52,548 nucleotides of DNA from Gammaproteobacteria bacterium. Its GTDB lineage: Bacteria > Pseudomonadota > Gammaproteobacteria > Chromatiales > Chromatiaceae. The stretch covers positions 1 to 52,548 of the forward strand of contig JASBTJ010000037.1 of NCBI GenBank assembly GCA_030148485.1. Reading direction: 5' to 3'. Positions 50,691-52,548 of this stretch are shown in pieces. The notes beneath the pieces are model-generated. The model had not been told where the DNA came from. It did not search any database and saw nothing but the letters and a program-made list of their open reading frames with translations. Numbering within the stretch: the first letter of the stretch is position 1; the number at the start of each line of letters is the position of its first letter. A program made the translations under genes and the position numbers.

Positions 50691-50943
50691 TGCCGCCGGC
50701 GGTATATGGCCCAGCGGCCCCATCAGGCATTGGTGGTTAAACCACGACACCATTCCAAGGTCGCCAGCTCCACGGATTCACACGTCTTCCACGGCCCCCG
50801 GCGATGGATCAGTGCGGCCTGGTACGGTCCATTGATGGTGTCGGCCAAGGCGTTGTCGTAGTTATCGCTCTTGCTGCCAACCGATGGCACATGTCAGCCT
50901 CGACAAGCCGCTCGCTGTAGCGAATGGAGACATATGTGAATCC
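50691..50943 (-). pseudogene. IS3-family transposase (OrfB) C-terminal remnant, frameshifted
   Basis: Three pieces in different minus-strand frames join into the C-terminal end of an IS3-type integrase: GFTYVSIRYSERLVEA (50943-50896), then SVGSKSDNYDNALADTINGPYQ and ALIHRRGPWKTCESVELATLEW (50887-50750), then VSWFNHQCLMGPLGHIPPAA (50753-50691). Two frameshifts separate them, and the usual catalytic Glu of NALAET reads Asp. The gene is non-functional; the rest of the IS is missing. Confidence 0.78.
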
Positions 50944-50964
50944 CGGATACCGTGATGGATCAGC

Positions 50965-51030
50965 CCGCGTAGGGCGCAATAAGGCGCGGCCGCATTGCGC
51001 CGGATGTATCATCAAAAAGGGTGTTGCCCC
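50965..51030. repeat. REP-like palindromic repeat, copy 1
   Basis: CCGCGTAGGGCGCAATAAGG and following bases through about 51017 repeat almost exactly at 51873. Inside lies a perfect 8-bp stem GGCGCAAT/ATTGCGCC (50973-50980 and 50994-51001) around a 13-base loop. This shape is typical of REP sequences linked to RAYT transposases. Confidence 0.75.
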
Positions 51031-51151
51031 CTTTGGTTCCTGTCTAATAACGTCTTTGCAGCGACCGTGATATAAAGCGTCAATTGCGTCCGGGCGGCCC
51101 GGATAGCCGCACCACTGTGGCCCTCGTCCCAGTAGAAAAGGAACTATCGAG

Positions 51152-51880
51152 ATGATCAAAAAAACCGTCAGACGCCTGATCGGGGATACCAACACCGGCA
51201 GTATCGAATACTTTCTACGGCCCGAAATGCGCTCCTATCGGGGCAGCGCTTTCAATGACCAATCATTCCGCCAGACGATGTTCAAGGACATCATCTCGGC
51301 TATCCCTTTCCAGCGCATCTACGAAACAGGCACGTTCCGCTGCACAACCACAGAGTTTATGGCCCGTGAGTCCGGCCTGCCCGTACATACGGTGGAGGCG
51401 GTGCCACGGAATTTCGGGTTCAGTCGCGCGCGTTTCTGGCCCAACCGCAACGTCACCACGGAACTAGGCGATAGCCGAACCTTTCTCCGTGACCTGGTCG
51501 TCCGGCATGCCAATGAGAACACACCCGCGTTCGCTTACCTCGATGCGCACTGGTACGACGATCTGCCGCTGCGGGAAGAATGCGAAATACTGTTGACCAG
51601 TTCGCGCCCGTGGGTACTGATGATTGACGACTTTGCCGTCCCTGACGACACCGGCTATGGCTATGACGACTACGGCGTGGACAAAAACCTGACCCCCGAG
51701 TATCTCGCCCCGATCGCCCATCTGCACAACGGCTTGCTGTTCCCCAGGCTGCCTAGCGAGGAAGAGACCGGCGCCCGCCGCGGGTCCGCCGTGTTGACCA
51801 ACAGTGCCGACATCATGCCGCAGTTGCAGGCACTGGGGAGCCTGCGAGTGCTGACTGAGTCAGCCATCCCGTCCGCGTAG
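51152..51880 (+). CDS. Class I SAM methyltransferase-like protein (REP-flanked cargo)
   Basis: A 242-aa protein beginning IKKTVRRLIGDTNTG. The segments RIYETGTFRCTTTEFMARESG (glycine-poor loop like the SAM-binding strand of Methyltransf_24/FkbM-type proteins), VHTVEAVPRNFG (acidic end of strand 2), AYLDAHWYDDLPLREECEIL and PWVLMIDDFAV suggest a Rossmann methyltransferase that acts on a sugar or lipid. A true SAM loop is not obvious, so activity is uncertain. AAAGGAA lies before the ATG, and an extended -10 TGATATAAA at 51068-51076 may be its promoter. Its stop codon TAG lies in REP copy 2. G+C is lower than in the backbone. Confidence 0.75.
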   Translation: MIKKTVRRLIGDTNTGSIEYFLRPEMRSYRGSAFNDQSFRQTMFKDIISAIPFQRIYETGTFRCTTTEFMARESGLPVHTVEAVPRNFGFSRARFWPNRNVTTELGDSRTFLRDLVVRHANENTPAFAYLDAHWYDDLPLREECEILLTSSRPWVLMIDDFAVPDDTGYGYDDYGVDKNLTPEYLAPIAHLHNGLLFPRLPSEEETGARRGSAVLTNSADIMPQLQALGSLRVLTESAIPSA

Positions 51881-51939
51881 GGCGCAATAAGGCGCAGCCG
51901 CATTGCGCCGGATGTATCATTGGTAAAGGGTACTGCCCC
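51873..51939. repeat. REP-like palindromic repeat, copy 2
   Basis: The direct repeat of copy 1: 46 of the first 47 bases are identical (one G/A change in the loop), then both copies continue with a less similar AAAGGGT...GCCCC stretch. The same 8-bp stem is present. It supplies the stop codon of the preceding gene and abuts the RAYT fragment. Confidence 0.75.
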
Positions 51940-51949
51940 ACTGTTGTCC

Positions 51950-52534
51950 AACCGTCCATATCGCCGTAGCGGCACCCTGTGGGAGGGGAGGTTCCGCTCC
52001 TGTCTCGCCCAGGAAGAAGGCTATGTGCTGGCATGCTACCGCTGTGTGGAGCTCAATCCGGTGCGTGCCTGCATGGTGGAGCATCCGGCGGACTATCCGT
52101 GGTCCAGCTATGCGGCCAACGGCCAGGGCGGTCGATGCGGATTCCTCACGCCTCACCCCTTGTACCAAGCGTTGGGCGATTCACCAGAACAACGGCAATC
52201 CCGCTATCGGGGATTGTTGACTCATCACCTGGATCCCGGTCTGATCGACGAGATCCGGGACGCGACCAATAGCGGTTTCGCGCTGGGTAGCGAGCGCTTG
52301 CAGCGGGAGATGGCGGCGGTGGTGAAGCGGCGCGCGGTGCGCCGGGCGCCGGGGCGGCGGTCACGCGGGGAGGGAAAGCGAAAAACGTGGTCTGTCCCAC
52401 TGCTGTCAACAAGGCCTTCGGGTAACCGTTTTGCCGTGGTGGATGGCGTAATTGGGGTTGGTGAAAGCCCGTTTGGTCTGATTGCTGCCGCCACGGCACC
52501 TGACGTTGGTTTGTCTGAGGCGCCTCACGCATGA
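51950..52534 (+). pseudogene. REP-associated tyrosine transposase (RAYT), 5' truncated
   Basis: The frame reads YRRSGTLWEGRFRSCLAQ, CYRCVELNPVRACMVEHP, DYPWSSYAANGQG, LTPHPLYQALG, YRGLLTHHLDPG and IRDATNSGFALG, which is the C-terminal half of RAYT/TnpA-REP proteins. The N-terminal half, with the HUH metal motif and the catalytic tyrosine, is missing: REP copy 2 stands where it should be. After about residue 130 the tail (WSVPLLSTRPSGNRF...) is not recognised. Expected to be inactive. Confidence 0.8.
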
Positions 52535-52548
52535 GCCCTATTGAGGCC

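Overview
The window reads as a high-G+C gammaproteobacterial chromosome segment. The family is not certain, but the gene set resembles Chromatiales / Ectothiorhodospiraceae-like sulfur or iron oxidisers. The evidence is the gammaproteobacterial envelope backbone (yrbG-kdsD-kdsC-lptCAB-rpoN-hpf-ptsN beside mlaFEDCB-murA), a bc1 operon followed by sspAB, a sugar-free PTS with HPr kinase, and a phosphoketolase/acetate kinase cassette. Nearly all of the window is ordinary, tightly packed housekeeping sequence. Accessory DNA is confined to about 32.9-40.8 kb, two small insertion-element remnants near 44.1 and 47.5 kb, and the last 2 kb after tRNA-Phe.

Layout. 1-4.5 kb (minus): P-type cation ATPase, ackA and the start of a phosphoketolase gene. 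4.5-18.0 kb (minus): a very long co-directional run. It begins at yrbG (Ca/Na exchange) and continues through kdsD/kdsC (Kdo synthesis), lptC/A/B (LPS transport), rpoN, hpf, ptsN, hprK, rapZ, a mannose-type EIIA, HPr and ptsI, ending in mgtE and a spermidine-synthase-like gene. 18.1-18.9 kb: two small divergent genes of unknown function. 19.0-28.5 kb (mostly plus): mlaFEDCB, murA, hisG, hisD, hisC, then a DegS-type protease (minus) and a NIF3/YbgI protein. 28.6-32.5 kb: petABC, a strong terminator, sspA and sspB. 32.5-40.8 kb (minus): DUF3301, then a glycan cluster with three to four glycosyltransferases, two sulfotransferases and a Wzx-type flippase; it contains a lower-G+C stretch and a decayed gene. 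40.9-44.1 kb (minus): thiS-thiG-trmB-fetA-fetB. 44.3-50.5 kb: acyl-CoA ligase, tRNA-Gly, an acyltransferase-like gene, SCO1/PCuAC copper delivery genes, a DUF2007 gene, mutY and yggX. 50.5-52.5 kb: tRNA-Phe with its terminator, a frameshifted IS3-family transposase remnant, and a methyltransferase-like gene sitting between two copies of a REP-like palindrome, followed by the C-terminal half of a REP-associated tyrosine transposase (RAYT).

How the parts fit. The long minus-strand run couples outer-membrane assembly to sigma-54 and to a PTS with no visible sugar permease, so the PTS is probably regulatory. HPr carries both His15 and Ser46 and is encoded with its own kinase and with RapZ. The two MCE/LPS systems (Mla and Lpt) face each other across 18.1-18.9 kb. 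The glycan cluster with two PAPS-type sulfotransferases suggests a sulfated surface polysaccharide. The most unusual segment is the last 2 kb, where a cargo gene is bracketed by REP-like repeats next to a broken RAYT. All functional assignments come from reading protein motifs and gene order; no database search was run.
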